A stretch of DNA of 64,000 bases from an uncultured Bacilli bacterium. Lineage in GTDB: Bacteria; Bacillota_I; Bacilli_A; RF39; UBA660. The position numbers were made by a program, and so were the translations under genes. Position 1 is the first letter of the stretch; every line of letters starts with the position of its first letter. The notes under the pieces were generated by a model. It was not told the origin of the DNA, searched no databases, and saw only the letters and a list, made by a program, of their open reading frames with translations. Shown here in pieces: positions 6,719 through 16,472 of the stretch. The DNA lies in contig CAJTZU010000001.1 in NCBI GenBank assembly GCA_910584165.1, forward strand, positions 558,001 through 622,000, in the 5' to 3' direction.

Positions 6719-9519
6719 AAAATACTCTTTAAAAACTGCCCCGTATAGCTTTCTTTTAATTTAGAAATTTGTTCTGGAGTACCTGTTCCAACAATAGTAC
6801 CGCCTAAATCTCCACCTTCTGGACCTAAATCAATAATGTAATCAGCTACTTTAATGACATCAAGATTATGCTCAATAACAATAACAGTATCACCATTTTC
6901 TACAATTCTTTGTAAAATAACTAATAATTTTTTAATATCATGAGTATGAAGTCCAGTAGTAGGTTCATCTAAAATAAAAACACTTTTTCCTGTAGGTTTT
7001 TTCTGTAATTCTTTCGCCAGTTTTACTCTTCCTGCTTCTCCACCACTTAATGTAGGAGCACTTTGTCCTAATTTAATATAGGATAACCCAACATCACATA
7101 ACATTTGTAATTTCGACTTTATTTTAGGAAAATTTTCAAAAAATTCTAAGGCCTCTTCAACACGCATTTCTAATACATCATAAATATTTTTCCCTTTATA
7201 TTTTATTTGTAAAGTTTCACTATTGTAGCGAGTTCCTCCACATACTTCACAAGGTACATAAACATCAGGTAAAAAATGCATTTCAATTTTCTTTACACCG
7301 TCTCCCCAACAAGCTTCACAACGTCCGCCCTTTACGTTAAAAGAAAATCTACTCTTATCATATCCGCGCATTTTTGCTTCTTTCGTTTGTGTAAAAACAT
7401 CTCGAATATCATCAAATACACCTGTATAAGTAGCAGGATTACTTCTTGGTGTTCTACCAATTGGAGTTTGACTAATATCTACTACTTTATCTACATATTC
7501 TAAACCTTTTACAGCTTTATGAGCACCAGGTTTTTCTTTTCCTTTATAAATTTTATTAAATAATAATCGATAAAGAATTTGATTCACCAAAGTACTTTTT
7601 CCACTTCCAGATACTCCTGTTACACAAGTAAATGTACCTAATGGAAATTTTACATTTAAATTTTTAAGATTATTTTCTTTCGCACCCTTAATCTCAATAA
7701 ATTTTCCATTTCCTTTTCTTCTTTTATTTGGAACTTCTATTTTTTCTACACCAGATAAATATTTACCGGTCAAACTATTCTTATTATTCATAACTTCTTC
7801 TGGAGTCCCACAAGCTACTACTTCACCACCATGTAATCCAGCTCCTGGTCCAATATCTACCAAATAGTCACTTGCTAGCATCGTATCTGTATCATGCTCT
7901 ACCACAATTAAAGTATTTCCTAAATCTCGCATTTCTAATAAAGATTTTATCAACTTTTCATTATCCCTTTGATGTAGACCAATACTAGGCTCATCTAATA
8001 CATAAAGAACACCTGTTAAATGAGAACCTATTTGCGTTGCTAAACGAATTCTTTGTGCTTCTCCTCCACTTAAAGTTCCCGCACTACGACTAAGTGTTAA
8101 ATACTCAATTCCCACATTAATTAAGAAATGTAATCTATCCTTTATTTCTTTCGTAATTAAACGAGAAATCTCTTCTTGCTCTTTGTTAAGTTTCAAATTT
8201 AAAAAGAAATCATACATATCACGAATACTCATTTGAGTTAATTCATAAATATTCTTTTTTCCTACTTTAACTGATAACACAAAATCATCTAATCTAGAAC
8301 CATGACAAGTGCTGCACTCTAATTCTGTCATATATTGCTCTATCCAATCACGAATCCAACCACTTTTTGTCTCCATATATCTACGCTCTAAATTCGTAAT
8401 AACACCTTCGAAATAATCCTTTGTTTTTCTAGTATTACCATTATTAGAAATATAATTAAATTCTAATAATTCATCACTTCCATAAAGAATAATGTCTAAT
8501 TCTTCTTTTGTTAATTTTTCAATTGGCTTCGTTAAATCAATATGATAATGTTTTGCAACAGTAAGTAATTGCGTGTTATTAATAGAAGCATCTAAATTAT
8601 AAGGAACGATTCCCCCCTCTAAGATGCTTTTACTCTTATCAGGAATTACCAAATCAACATCTATTTTTAATTTAATTCCTAAACCATTACAATCTTTACA
8701 AGCACCATAAGGAGCATTAAAAGAAAACATTCTTGGTTCTAATTCAGGAATGGAGAAATCACATTCTGGGCAAGCATATTGCTCACTCATTAAAATTTCT
8801 TCTTTACCAACAACATCTACAATTACTTTTCCTTTAGATTCCTTACTTGCTGTTTCAATGGCTTCATAAAGTCGACTACGAATTTCTTCTTTCATAATTA
8901 AACGGTCAACAATAATTTCAATAGAATGTTTTTTATTTTTATCTAATACTATTTCTTCTGATAAATCTAACTCTTCGCCATCCACACGAACTCTTGCATA
9001 ACCATTCTTTCTAAGGTTATCTAATAAATCTTTTTGAGTTCCCTTTTCACCATAAACAACGGGGCTTAAAATGCGGATTTTAGTTCCTAGTGGCAATTTT
9101 AAAATTTGATTTGTCATTTCTTCAATACTTTGACTAGTAATTGGTTTTCCATGCTTAGGACAGTAAGGAACTCCAATTCTAGCATAAAGAAGTCTTAAAT
9201 AATCATAAATTTCTGTAACTGTTCCAACAGTACTTCTAGGGTTCTTATTCGTTGTTTTTTGATCAATACTAATAGCTGGACTTAACCCCTCAATCAAATC
9301 TACATCAGGCTTTTCTGTTCCCCCTAAAAATTGCCTAGCATAAGCACTTAAAGATTCTACATATCTTCTTTGCCCTTCTGCATAAATTGTATCAAATGCT
9401 AAACTACTTTTTCCACTCCCAGATACTCCTGTCATTACAATTAATTTATTTTTAGGTAACTCAATATTTACATTTTTTAAATTATTTTCACGTGCACCTT
9501 TTACAATGATTTTATCCAT
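6709..9519 (-). CDS. uvrA: excinuclease ABC subunit A
   Basis: UvrA is the damage-recognising ATPase of nucleotide excision repair. The 936-residue protein has two ABC modules: Walker A GVSGSGKSS near residue 31 and GVSGSGKST near 640, signatures LSGGEAQRIRLA and LSGGEAGRVKLA, and zinc-binding CPEC...CKDC and CEAC...CEVC clusters. The second signature has G where Q is usual (EAGR for EAQR), a minor difference. Start ATG 9519 follows GGAG; an overlapping ATG four bases upstream is out of frame and stops at once. uvrB is not adjacent. A consensus promoter precedes it. Confidence 0.98.
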   Translation of the reverse strand: MDKIIVKGARENNLKNVNIELPKNKLIVMTGVSGSGKSSLAFDTIYAEGQRRYVESLSAYARQFLGGTEKPDVDLIEGLSPAISIDQKTTNKNPRSTVGTVTEIYDYLRLLYARIGVPYCPKHGKPITSQSIEEMTNQILKLPLGTKIRILSPVVYGEKGTQKDLLDNLRKNGYARVRVDGEELDLSEEIVLDKNKKHSIEIIVDRLIMKEEIRSRLYEAIETASKESKGKVIVDVVGKEEILMSEQYACPECDFSIPELEPRMFSFNAPYGACKDCNGLGIKLKIDVDLVIPDKSKSILEGGIVPYNLDASINNTQLLTVAKHYHIDLTKPIEKLTKEELDIILYGSDELLEFNYISNNGNTRKTKDYFEGVITNLERRYMETKSGWIRDWIEQYMTELECSTCHGSRLDDFVLSVKVGKKNIYELTQMSIRDMYDFFLNLKLNKEQEEISRLITKEIKDRLHFLINVGIEYLTLSRSAGTLSGGEAQRIRLATQIGSHLTGVLYVLDEPSIGLHQRDNEKLIKSLLEMRDLGNTLIVVEHDTDTMLASDYLVDIGPGAGLHGGEVVACGTPEEVMNNKNSLTGKYLSGVEKIEVPNKRRKGNGKFIEIKGAKENNLKNLNVKFPLGTFTCVTGVSGSGKSTLVNQILYRLLFNKIYKGKEKPGAHKAVKGLEYVDKVVDISQTPIGRTPRSNPATYTGVFDDIRDVFTQTKEAKMRGYDKSRFSFNVKGGRCEACWGDGVKKIEMHFLPDVYVPCEVCGGTRYNSETLQIKYKGKNIYDVLEMRVEEALEFFENFPKIKSKLQMLCDVGLSYIKLGQSAPTLSGGEAGRVKLAKELQKKPTGKSVFILDEPTTGLHTHDIKKLLVILQRIVENGDTVIVIEHNLDVIKVADYIIDLGPEGGDLGGTIVGTGTPEQISKLKESYTGQFLKSILKK

Positions 9520-9550
9520 GCATAATCACTCCATTTATATCACTTTTATT

Positions 9551-9579
9551 AGTATACAGTAAATACATTTGTTCGTCAA
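9551..9579 (-). promoter_or_regulatory. uvrA promoter
   Basis: Minus strand TTGACG (9574-9579), 17-base spacer, TATACT (9551-9556), about 30 bases before the uvrA start. No LexA-type or DinR-type palindrome was recognised around it. Confidence 0.75.
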
Positions 9580-9585
9580 TAGATT

Positions 9586-9616
9586 TTAAAAAAACATTTG
9601 TATTTCTACAAATGTT
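9586..9616 (-). terminator. terminator of the 12.7-9.6 kb gene run
   Basis: AACATTTGTA pairs with TACAAATGTT around a GAAA loop and is followed by T6 on the minus strand. It overlaps the stop of the Asn/Gln-rich protein gene. Confidence 0.85.
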
Positions 9617-10028
9617 AAAAATGTCCACCATTTCCTTGCATCGGATTTCTGTTTTGACCAAAAGGTCTTTGCACCATTGTTGATTGCATATTGTTTTGAA
9701 AACCCATTCTTCCTCTATTTTCTAATGCTCGCATACTATCTAATTCCTTTGAATTTGGTTGAGGCATAGCTTGAGTAGGAATACCATTTGGAACATTTTG
9801 AGAAGTGGGATTCACTTCCTGCTTAGGGGGAACATAAGTAGGCATTAATTCGCCTCCAGAACTTCTAACGTTACTAACTTGAGTAGGAACAGTATTCATT
9901 TTTTCTTTCATTTCTTTTAACGCTTTTTCCTGTTCCTTTTTTTCTTTTTCTTGTTTTTGTTCTAAAGCTGCCAGCTCATTTCCTTGCTTAATATATTCTT
10001 GCCTAGTATCCCAATGATCTTCTATCAT
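9615..10028 (-). CDS. hypothetical protein: coiled coil plus Pro/Asn/Gln-rich tail
   Basis: About 137 residues. The N-terminal third is a highly charged helix (ALEQKQEKEKKEQEKALKEM), likely a coiled coil; the rest is disordered and rich in P, N, Q, G and M, ending MQGNGGHF. The ATG at 10028 overlaps the TGA of the preceding membrane-protein gene (ATGA), with GGGAG at a good distance, so I prefer it to the in-frame ATG at 10037. Coupling suggests the two products work together at the membrane. No family recognised. Confidence 0.6.
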   Translation of the reverse strand: MIEDHWDTRQEYIKQGNELAALEQKQEKEKKEQEKALKEMKEKMNTVPTQVSNVRSSGGELMPTYVPPKQEVNPTSQNVPNGIPTQAMPQPNSKELDSMRALENRGRMGFQNNMQSTMVQRPFGQNRNPMQGNGGHF

Positions 10029-11212
10029 TTTATCCATTCTCCCTTTTCAAAGCAATAATCTTGATAAGAACAATCCTTTGTTGAGAATGTATATTTATAA
10101 GATTTTACTTGGCTATCTTTTGATAAATCATTAAATATTTGATTTAGTTCTTTTTCATAATCATTAGTCATCAAAGTACCACTACTAATAACATTCGTCA
10201 TCATCGCATCACTATAAATTTTATATTGTTTACTAACACTATTTACTTCCGCAAAAGCAAGATGATATAAAACATCAATAACGGTATTATTAGAGTTTCC
10301 CTCTGCATCATACATATTCTTTAAATCATAATAAAGAACACTAGTTGGTTGAATAGGATTACAATCTCCATAATAAATATACGCTTTTAATTTTGCATCA
10401 TAATACCATGTTCCTACATACTTCGTATCTTTATTTGTACTTGGGACCACAAAAGTAGCATGTTTATAATTTGTCTTTCTCGAATAAGAATTTTCAATAC
10501 GTGCTGTTAAATATTTTTCATTAACCATTTTTTTAGTACCATTACCACAATAAGTACCAATATATTGGCCATTATAAGGCGCTAAAGAACCAGTATATAC
10601 ATGAACGAAAGCATTATATAAAATGTCATTATTAGAAAATTCAGACATTGTAATACTATCTTTTTGATAGTAAGAAGACTTTGTATATTCACTATTTCTC
10701 ATAATTGGATAAGTAAAATTATTTAAAACTTTACTATTAACTGTAATTTTTTCATACTTAGGTTCTTCCTCTTGATTATTTGTAGCTGGAGTAAGCTTTT
10801 CTCCCCTAATCATTTTATCTTCAATAAAACGATGGATAGTTGGAAAAAAGAAAATAACAACTGCTAAAATAACAGCAGAAACACCCATAATAATTAAAGA
10901 ACTTTTTGAACTACCTTCATCTTCTGCTTGTGGTAAATGAACTGATTTACTAGTTAAATCTTTCTTTTCCTTCATTTTTCTATCTTTACGATTCATTTCA
11001 TTTACAGATTCTAACTCTTTACTATTATAGCTATCAAAATGAACTTTTGCTTCTGGAAGAGGTGATAATTTTTCAGTTTTCTTAGTTTCTTCCTTCTTTT
11101 CTTCTTTTTTATCATTTTTCATTTCTTCTAAAAGCTCAGCCATAATTTCTGCTTTTAATCTTTTCTTTAATTCTTCTTCTGTTTCTTTTTCTTCAGAAAT
11201 ATTTTTTTTCAT
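10025..11212 (-). CDS. hypothetical membrane-anchored protein, charged cytosolic N-terminus
   Basis: 395 residues: a Lys/Glu-rich N-terminal region with heptad-like pattern (about 1-100), one membrane helix (about 106-126, LIIMGVSAVILAVVIFFFP), then a 265-residue domain outside the membrane rich in Tyr, Asn, Ser and Thr with two late cysteines (CSYQDYC) that could form a disulfide. AGGAGGAAATT precedes the ATG. It lies 12 bases after yqeH and overlaps the next gene, so it belongs to the yqeG-yqeH transcript. Layout resembles the unrelated protein at 50486-51703. Function unknown. Confidence 0.65.
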   Translation of the reverse strand: MKKNISEEKETEEELKKRLKAEIMAELLEEMKNDKKEEKKEETKKTEKLSPLPEAKVHFDSYNSKELESVNEMNRKDRKMKEKKDLTSKSVHLPQAEDEGSSKSSLIIMGVSAVILAVVIFFFPTIHRFIEDKMIRGEKLTPATNNQEEEPKYEKITVNSKVLNNFTYPIMRNSEYTKSSYYQKDSITMSEFSNNDILYNAFVHVYTGSLAPYNGQYIGTYCGNGTKKMVNEKYLTARIENSYSRKTNYKHATFVVPSTNKDTKYVGTWYYDAKLKAYIYYGDCNPIQPTSVLYYDLKNMYDAEGNSNNTVIDVLYHLAFAEVNSVSKQYKIYSDAMMTNVISSGTLMTNDYEKELNQIFNDLSKDSQVKSYKYTFSTKDCSYQDYCFEKGEWIK

Positions 11213-11223
11213 ATAATTTCCTC

Positions 11224-12213
11224 CTATATCAATGATTTTCTTGTATAGACATCTACCCCAGGAATAACATATATATCTAAAATGTCATCCTTCATTACTT
11301 TGAAAAAACCTAGCCCCTTAATAACAACATCTTCTTTAGCAGATACCATTATTCTTTTTTTCTCTAACTGTTTTAATAATTCTACTTCTTTCCACACTCT
11401 AGTAATAGATAAGTTGTTAGAAAAATAAAAAATAAAATTATTCTCCTTTTCACAATCAATTCTTACATACTTATCAACAAAAATAGATTGTTTCTCTTTT
11501 ACCTGATAACTAATTGGATTTATCATTTTTTTAGGCATTACTCTTTTTAATTCATCCCCTGATAAATAATGAATATAACTATTTTTTTCTAATAAACCAG
11601 GCGTATCAATTAGTGTTAAAGTATCATCTATTTTTATTTCTATTTTTTGAATGGTTGTACTTGGCAACATACTAACTGTAATATCCGCCAATTCCTCTGT
11701 ATAATCTTCTAATATTTTGTTAATCATAGAGGATTTTCCTGCATTCGTATAACCAATTACATAAACATCTTTTCCTACTTGATAGTTTCTAATTCCTGTA
11801 AGTAATTCATCAAAATGATAATTTTTACTAGAACTAATGATAATTGTATCTACAATATTAGAAGATAAATCAGCAAAATAATCTTTTAATCTTTCTTCAT
11901 ATAAAGATACTGGCAATAAATCTCTTTTTGTTAGAACTAATAAAATAGGATTAGATAATATTTCTAATAATTCTTTAAACTCTTTAGGGATTTGGAATAA
12001 ATCTACTACTAGTACTACCAAGTTTTCTTTATTTCCTATTTCTTTTACGATTGTGAAAAAATCTTCACCATCTTTTTCTAAAGTTTTATATTCATTATAA
12101 TTTTTAATACGAAAACATCTTTCGCAAAAACGATTCTCCAATAATTTCGCATAACCTTCTTTTTCTGGATTAGAAACTTGCAACCAAGCACCACATCCAC
12201 GGCACTTATTCAT
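11224..12213 (-). CDS. yqeH: ribosome biogenesis GTPase YqeH
   Basis: YqeH is a circularly permuted GTPase needed for 30S assembly. The 329-residue protein begins with a CRGC...CERC zinc finger (residues 4-35). The G motifs follow in permuted order: TKRDLLP (G4) first, then GYTNAGKSSMINKI (G1) and DTPGL (G3). The C-terminal part is the usual RNA-binding region. GGGGAAG precedes the ATG. It overlaps yqeG by 8 bases, the conserved yqeG-yqeH order of Firmicutes. Confidence 0.93.
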   Translation of the reverse strand: MNKCRGCGAWLQVSNPEKEGYAKLLENRFCERCFRIKNYNEYKTLEKDGEDFFTIVKEIGNKENLVVLVVDLFQIPKEFKELLEILSNPILLVLTKRDLLPVSLYEERLKDYFADLSSNIVDTIIISSSKNYHFDELLTGIRNYQVGKDVYVIGYTNAGKSSMINKILEDYTEELADITVSMLPSTTIQKIEIKIDDTLTLIDTPGLLEKNSYIHYLSGDELKRVMPKKMINPISYQVKEKQSIFVDKYVRIDCEKENNFIFYFSNNLSITRVWKEVELLKQLEKKRIMVSAKEDVVIKGLGFFKVMKDDILDIYVIPGVDVYTRKSLI

Positions 12214-12727
12214 AGTATCTTCCCCTTGTAAACAAATCTTTATTACGTAATTTCTTTACAACTCTTTTTTCGTATTTACGTTTTAACCATGCGAAAGGAT
12301 ATTCTTTTCTAGCTAAACGATTTACAAGAATAGTAGTAATTCCTACTCCATTTCCACCAGCTATATCATCAATCATAGAGTCGCCAATAATAGCTACTTC
12401 ACTGAAATTGTATCCTAAAACTTTAATAACAGATAAAAACTTATCTGGTGAAGGTTTTTTAGCATTGGAACAACTTTCTACATTTAAGGCATCTGCAAAT
12501 CTTTTTACTCTCGTTTTAGGACTATTTGAAAATAGAACTATTTTAAACCCTTTTTTCTTCAGTATGTGAAAAAGTCTTTTGACTTCTTTTGTTGGCAATT
12601 TTGAATCTATAGGCGCTATTGTGTTGTCTAAATCAAATAGTAAGCACTTTATTCCACGAGAAACTAAGGAGTCATAATTAATTGAATGAATATTCTTCTG
12701 ATAAATATCTGGAACATATCTCTCCAT
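12206..12727 (-). CDS. yqeG: YqeG-family HAD phosphatase
   Basis: A 173-residue HAD-IIIA family hydrolase: motif I LFDLDNTIAP with both aspartates, motif II LFSNSP, a conserved lysine region (KKPSPDKF) and motif III IGDSMIDDIAGG. Cytosolic; its physiological substrate in this family is unclear. I start at ATG 12727 after AGGAGGGTGCTT, not the first in-frame start at 12781. It is translationally coupled to yqeH. Confidence 0.9.
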   Translation of the reverse strand: MERYVPDIYQKNIHSINYDSLVSRGIKCLLFDLDNTIAPIDSKLPTKEVKRLFHILKKKGFKIVLFSNSPKTRVKRFADALNVESCSNAKKPSPDKFLSVIKVLGYNFSEVAIIGDSMIDDIAGGNGVGITTILVNRLARKEYPFAWLKRKYEKRVVKKLRNKDLFTRGRYYE

Positions 12728-12809
12728 AAGCACCCTCCTATACACTATCATTATTTTACCATACCTATTTGCTTTTAGCAATTATTTCAAGCAAAAAAAG
12801 AGAAACTAT

Positions 12810-14159
12810 TTATTTTGTTTGCACAATAGTTCCATCTTCTTTTACTTCTCCATTAATAGACCAAGAAGTAATTTTATCATATAATGTTTTCGCTTCTTTT
12901 CCATAAATCATAGAAGTTTTATAATTCTTCTGAATAGCAGGAATAAATTGGAACTCACTAGTACCATCTTTCTTTAAGTTCCAAGTAAGAATTCCAGTAT
13001 CCTTCGTTAACCTACCAAAAATAAAATCACCTAAATTATAAGCAATAAGCTTTCCTTTATAAAATTCTACTCCTTGAATTAAATGAGCGTGAGTTCCTAC
13101 TACCAAATCTGCTCCACTATCAATATAAAGTTTTCCTGTATCTAACTGCACTTTTTCAAGTTCATGAGTATCCTCTTTTCCCCAATGAATAAGCGCAACA
13201 ACATAATCACTCTGTTTTTTTGTCTCTTGAATAACCTTTCTAAAAGGCTCTGGGTCATATGCCCTAAAAACACCTGGTTTATTAGTGGTTGCTTCTGGAG
13301 TCAATACAAACTTTTCTGCTCTAGTAGCATTTACAAAAGCGATTTTATATCCATTGATAATAAAATAATAAGGTTTACTAGCTTCCTCACTATTTTTCCC
13401 TGCTCCTATCCTTGGAATAGATGCTTTATCTAACGTTTCTAAAGTATCTAAAAAAGCAGTTTCTCCATAATCATAAATATGATTATTAGCAAGAGTTACT
13501 AAATCTACTCCCATTTCTTTATAGATATTGACATTACTAGGCTCTCCTCTAAATGTATACTTTTTATTAGCAAGTGGTGTTCCTCTTTTGCTAAATGAAA
13601 ATTCATTATTGACAATCATTAAATCAGAAGATTTCATATACTTTACAATATCTTCTGACAAAATACCGTAAACTCCTTGATTTCTACTTTTATAATAAGG
13701 CATAATCTCCCAATTATCAGCTAAGGAAACATCCCCAGCAAAACTAATAGAAATAGAATCTTTACTTCCTTCTACTACTGTTACAGAAGAATTATTTTGA
13801 TAAAAGCCATGATATAAATCTTGTAGTACTAAATAAGAATTACCTGTTAGTTCATGCCATATTGACTGACTATAAGAACCTTTTTCTAAAGACTCATATA
13901 AAGGTTCTAAGAAAGAATTTCCATACATAGAAACTACCCAATTTAAAAACTTTTCATCAATATCTACCTTGTTCTTTTCTAAAATAAGCTTTACATAATT
14001 TTTTTCTTCTTTTTGACTAATAGAATTAGATACTTTACTATTTTCTTTATGAGAATTTTTTAATCCATAAAAGCCAACACCTATTACCAATAAAACGAGT
14101 ATAAAAATAAAAATTCTATCATATCTAATTTTTGTTTTTTTTCTTTTTTTAGTTTTCAT
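12810..14159 (-). CDS. CapA-family (PGA_cap) metallophosphatase-like membrane protein
   Basis: 449 residues with a basic start, one membrane anchor (about 13-31) and an outside domain of the CapA/PgsA family: SFAGDVSLADNW, VNNEF, TLANNHIYDYG, LIHWGKE and GTHAHLIQGVE motifs supply the metal ligands of a calcineurin-like fold. In Bacillus CapA takes part in poly-gamma-glutamate capsule making, but no capB/capC genes are nearby, so here the role is open. AGGAGTAACT precedes the ATG, only 2 bases after the NERD gene stop. Confidence 0.88.
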   Translation of the reverse strand: MKTKKRKKTKIRYDRIFIFILVLLVIGVGFYGLKNSHKENSKVSNSISQKEEKNYVKLILEKNKVDIDEKFLNWVVSMYGNSFLEPLYESLEKGSYSQSIWHELTGNSYLVLQDLYHGFYQNNSSVTVVEGSKDSISISFAGDVSLADNWEIMPYYKSRNQGVYGILSEDIVKYMKSSDLMIVNNEFSFSKRGTPLANKKYTFRGEPSNVNIYKEMGVDLVTLANNHIYDYGETAFLDTLETLDKASIPRIGAGKNSEEASKPYYFIINGYKIAFVNATRAEKFVLTPEATTNKPGVFRAYDPEPFRKVIQETKKQSDYVVALIHWGKEDTHELEKVQLDTGKLYIDSGADLVVGTHAHLIQGVEFYKGKLIAYNLGDFIFGRLTKDTGILTWNLKKDGTSEFQFIPAIQKNYKTSMIYGKEAKTLYDKITSWSINGEVKEDGTIVQTK

Positions 14160-14161
14160 AG

Positions 14162-15142
14162 TTACTCCTCTTTACTAAAAAATTTATTTAATATATCTAC
14201 AATTTCCTGTCCATGATATTGAATCTTAATATCAGATAAAATTTTTAATTTTTTTAAACTATTTAAGTTATCTGGTTTTAATTCTATTATTTTATCTAAC
14301 TCTTTATCTGTAAAAATATAATAAGCAGGAACTTTCATTTGATTTGATTTTTCTTTTCTATATTTTTTAAAAGTATCTTTTATTTCCTCTAATGAATTAT
14401 TATTACTTATTCGATATTTATCTGCAATACTAGCATATTCATCCACATGAATTTCTAAAAACTGATTTGCTTGTTCTAACATACTTTTCTTACTACAATA
14501 TAAATCCCTATCATACCTTTTTAAATCTTCTTGAATATATCTTACCAATTGGTCTACTCTAATAGTTTTACTTTTTATTTCTTTTGGGGCATACTTTGTA
14601 TTTAATAAAGATTTAGAATTAGATAATACTACTAATGGTTTATACCATAACGAATCAAATGCATTCTCTCGTAAAGCTATTATAAGTTTATTATTATTTT
14701 TTAACCATCTTTTTTTCAATATTTCTTTATGTCTAGCTGCTTGTGTATAAGGAGAATAAATTGCCTCTTTATATTTCAAGCCATTAATTTCATACTCTCT
14801 TCTAAACTCCCCCTTATTGTCCACTGTAATATTTCCTATTAAATTTTTACACTCCACCAGATAAGTATAACCTTTTGTAATAATAATGTAATCTATGTGG
14901 GCAACTAAATCTTCAAACTTTATAGTTATATCATGTAAAACATACATCCCTATATTTGCATTTTTTAATTCAAAGGCAATTTCTTTTTCACCCTGAAGAC
15001 CTATTTCTAAAAGTTTAATTTCTTTTAAGATATTTTTATTTTTTTCATAATTTGGGATATTTTTCAAATCTTCTATTTGATGTTCTAAGTCGCTATCCTC
15101 TTTTAAGAAAATAGTTTCTCTAAATCTATCAAACAAACCCAT
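14162..15142 (-). CDS. NERD nuclease-related domain protein with C-terminal HRDC domain
   Basis: 326 residues. Residues about 45-165 match the NERD domain: GLQGEKEIAFEL, then DYIIITKGYTYLVECKNL, giving the D...ExK arrangement of restriction-like nuclease folds. Residues about 255-320 (VPAYYIFTDKELDKIIELKP) match HRDC, a nucleic-acid-binding helical domain. Together they suggest DNA or RNA processing; a precise role is not known. Start fixed by GGTGATAGT before the ATG. It heads the stretch NERD-capA. Confidence 0.85.
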   Translation of the reverse strand: MGLFDRFRETIFLKEDSDLEHQIEDLKNIPNYEKNKNILKEIKLLEIGLQGEKEIAFELKNANIGMYVLHDITIKFEDLVAHIDYIIITKGYTYLVECKNLIGNITVDNKGEFRREYEINGLKYKEAIYSPYTQAARHKEILKKRWLKNNNKLIIALRENAFDSLWYKPLVVLSNSKSLLNTKYAPKEIKSKTIRVDQLVRYIQEDLKRYDRDLYCSKKSMLEQANQFLEIHVDEYASIADKYRISNNNSLEEIKDTFKKYRKEKSNQMKVPAYYIFTDKELDKIIELKPDNLNSLKKLKILSDIKIQYHGQEIVDILNKFFSKEE

Positions 15143-15180
15143 ACTATCACCAATTTCATTATACTATAATTTAAGAACTA

Positions 15181-15204
15181 AAAAAAGAAGCAATTACTTG
15201 CCTC
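15181..15204 (-). terminator. terminator of the DacA-type gene
   Basis: GAGGCAA/TTGCTTC stem (one G-U pair), 4-base loop, T6 run on the minus strand. Confidence 0.75.
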
Positions 15205-16361
15205 TACTTAAAATTAATATTTCCAGTAATAATATCTTTTCCATATCTTAAAAATAAATCTAAAATGTTAGCTTTTTTTACTGGTTCTGAGACAGTTAAA
15301 TCAACTTCTCGAATAACTGTATTATCATTTTTGATAGTTAATCTGCCAATTACCTCTCCTACTTCTATAGAAGATTTCATTTTATGATAAGAAATATCAT
15401 ATGTAGGAACTATTTTAGAATCCATTTTTTTAATTAAAATACTAACGTCTTCTTTTGGAATAATATTAACATTCTCTTGTTTAGATTTTTCTAATTTTAC
15501 ATTATCAACAACACTATCTTTAGACAATAATTTTTGAATACCGTATTGCGCAAAAGCATAATCTAACATATTCCCTACTTCTGAATTTCTAGTCGTACTA
15601 CTAGGTTCTCCCATTACTACTGCGATTACTCTCATATTTTCTTTTTTCATAGTTGCTGTTAAGCAATAACCAGAATCTTTTGTATAACCAGTTTTTAAAC
15701 CATCTACACCATCTTTAAAACGAACTAATTTATTAGTATTCACTAACCATGTCTGTCTATCCGTTCCTGTCCTTAAATAGGTTTCATAAATAGAAGAATA
15801 TTCCAATATTTTTTCATGGCGAACTAATTCCTTAGCAATCATAGCCATATCATAAGCACTAGAATAATGATTTTCAGCATCTAATCCATGACTATTTTGA
15901 AAATGGGTATCTTTTAAACCTAATTCATTTGCTTTTTTATTCATCATATTAACAAAGTTTGCTTCACTACCACCTATTGCTTCAGCCATTGCTACTACAG
16001 CATCATTCCCACTAGCAATCGTAATTCCTTTTAATAAATCATCAACAGACATCTTTTCGCCTTCTTCTAAAAGAATTTGGGAACCACCCATATCTGATGC
16101 ATTTTTACTAGCTGTTATCATATCTGTTTCCTTTAAAGATCCATTTTCTAAGGCTTCCATTATCAAAACTAAACTCATCATTTTTGTCATAGAGGCCGGC
16201 GCTAACTTCTCATGAGAATTAAACTCATATAGTACTTCTCCAGTTGATACTTCTATCAAAATCGCACTTTTCGCACTTGGTGCAAGTAGATTTTTTTCTT
16301 CTCCTTTTACTGTCGGAATCACTAATAAAAATGTAACTACTAACCATATTATTTTTTTCAT
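15204..16361 (-). CDS. serine D-Ala-D-Ala carboxypeptidase (DacA/DacF type, peptidase S11)
   Basis: A penicillin-binding protein that trims the terminal D-Ala of cell-wall stem peptides outside the cell. A Sec signal peptide covers residues 1-20. The three active-site motifs are in order: SMTK (57-60), SGN (117-119) and KTG (223-225). After about residue 265 comes the beta-rich C-terminal domain typical of PBP5/6, and the extreme end may be an amphipathic membrane anchor. 385 residues is normal. AGAGGTGTTAA precedes the ATG. It is divergent from the M15 peptidase pair, which also acts on D-Ala-D-Ala-type bonds. Confidence 0.95.
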   Translation of the reverse strand: MKKIIWLVVTFLLVIPTVKGEEKNLLAPSAKSAILIEVSTGEVLYEFNSHEKLAPASMTKMMSLVLIMEALENGSLKETDMITASKNASDMGGSQILLEEGEKMSVDDLLKGITIASGNDAVVAMAEAIGGSEANFVNMMNKKANELGLKDTHFQNSHGLDAENHYSSAYDMAMIAKELVRHEKILEYSSIYETYLRTGTDRQTWLVNTNKLVRFKDGVDGLKTGYTKDSGYCLTATMKKENMRVIAVVMGEPSSTTRNSEVGNMLDYAFAQYGIQKLLSKDSVVDNVKLEKSKQENVNIIPKEDVSILIKKMDSKIVPTYDISYHKMKSSIEVGEVIGRLTIKNDNTVIREVDLTVSEPVKKANILDLFLRYGKDIITGNINFK

Positions 16362-16440
16362 TTAACACCTCTAGTAAAAATTTATGCGATTATTGCCAAA
16401 AAATTCTACTCTTCTATAGGTTTTAAAAATTGCCTTTTTG

Positions 16441-16449
16441 TGGTAGAAT
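16441..16449 (+). promoter_or_regulatory. extended -10 promoter of the M15 peptidase pair
   Basis: TGGTAGAAT is a TGn-extended -10 element; the -35 position 17 bases upstream (TTTTAA) is poor. It predicts a 5' UTR of about 17 bases before the start at 16473, containing AGGAGG. Confidence 0.6.
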
Positions 16450-16472
16450 AACAATAGAAATAGGAGGAACTT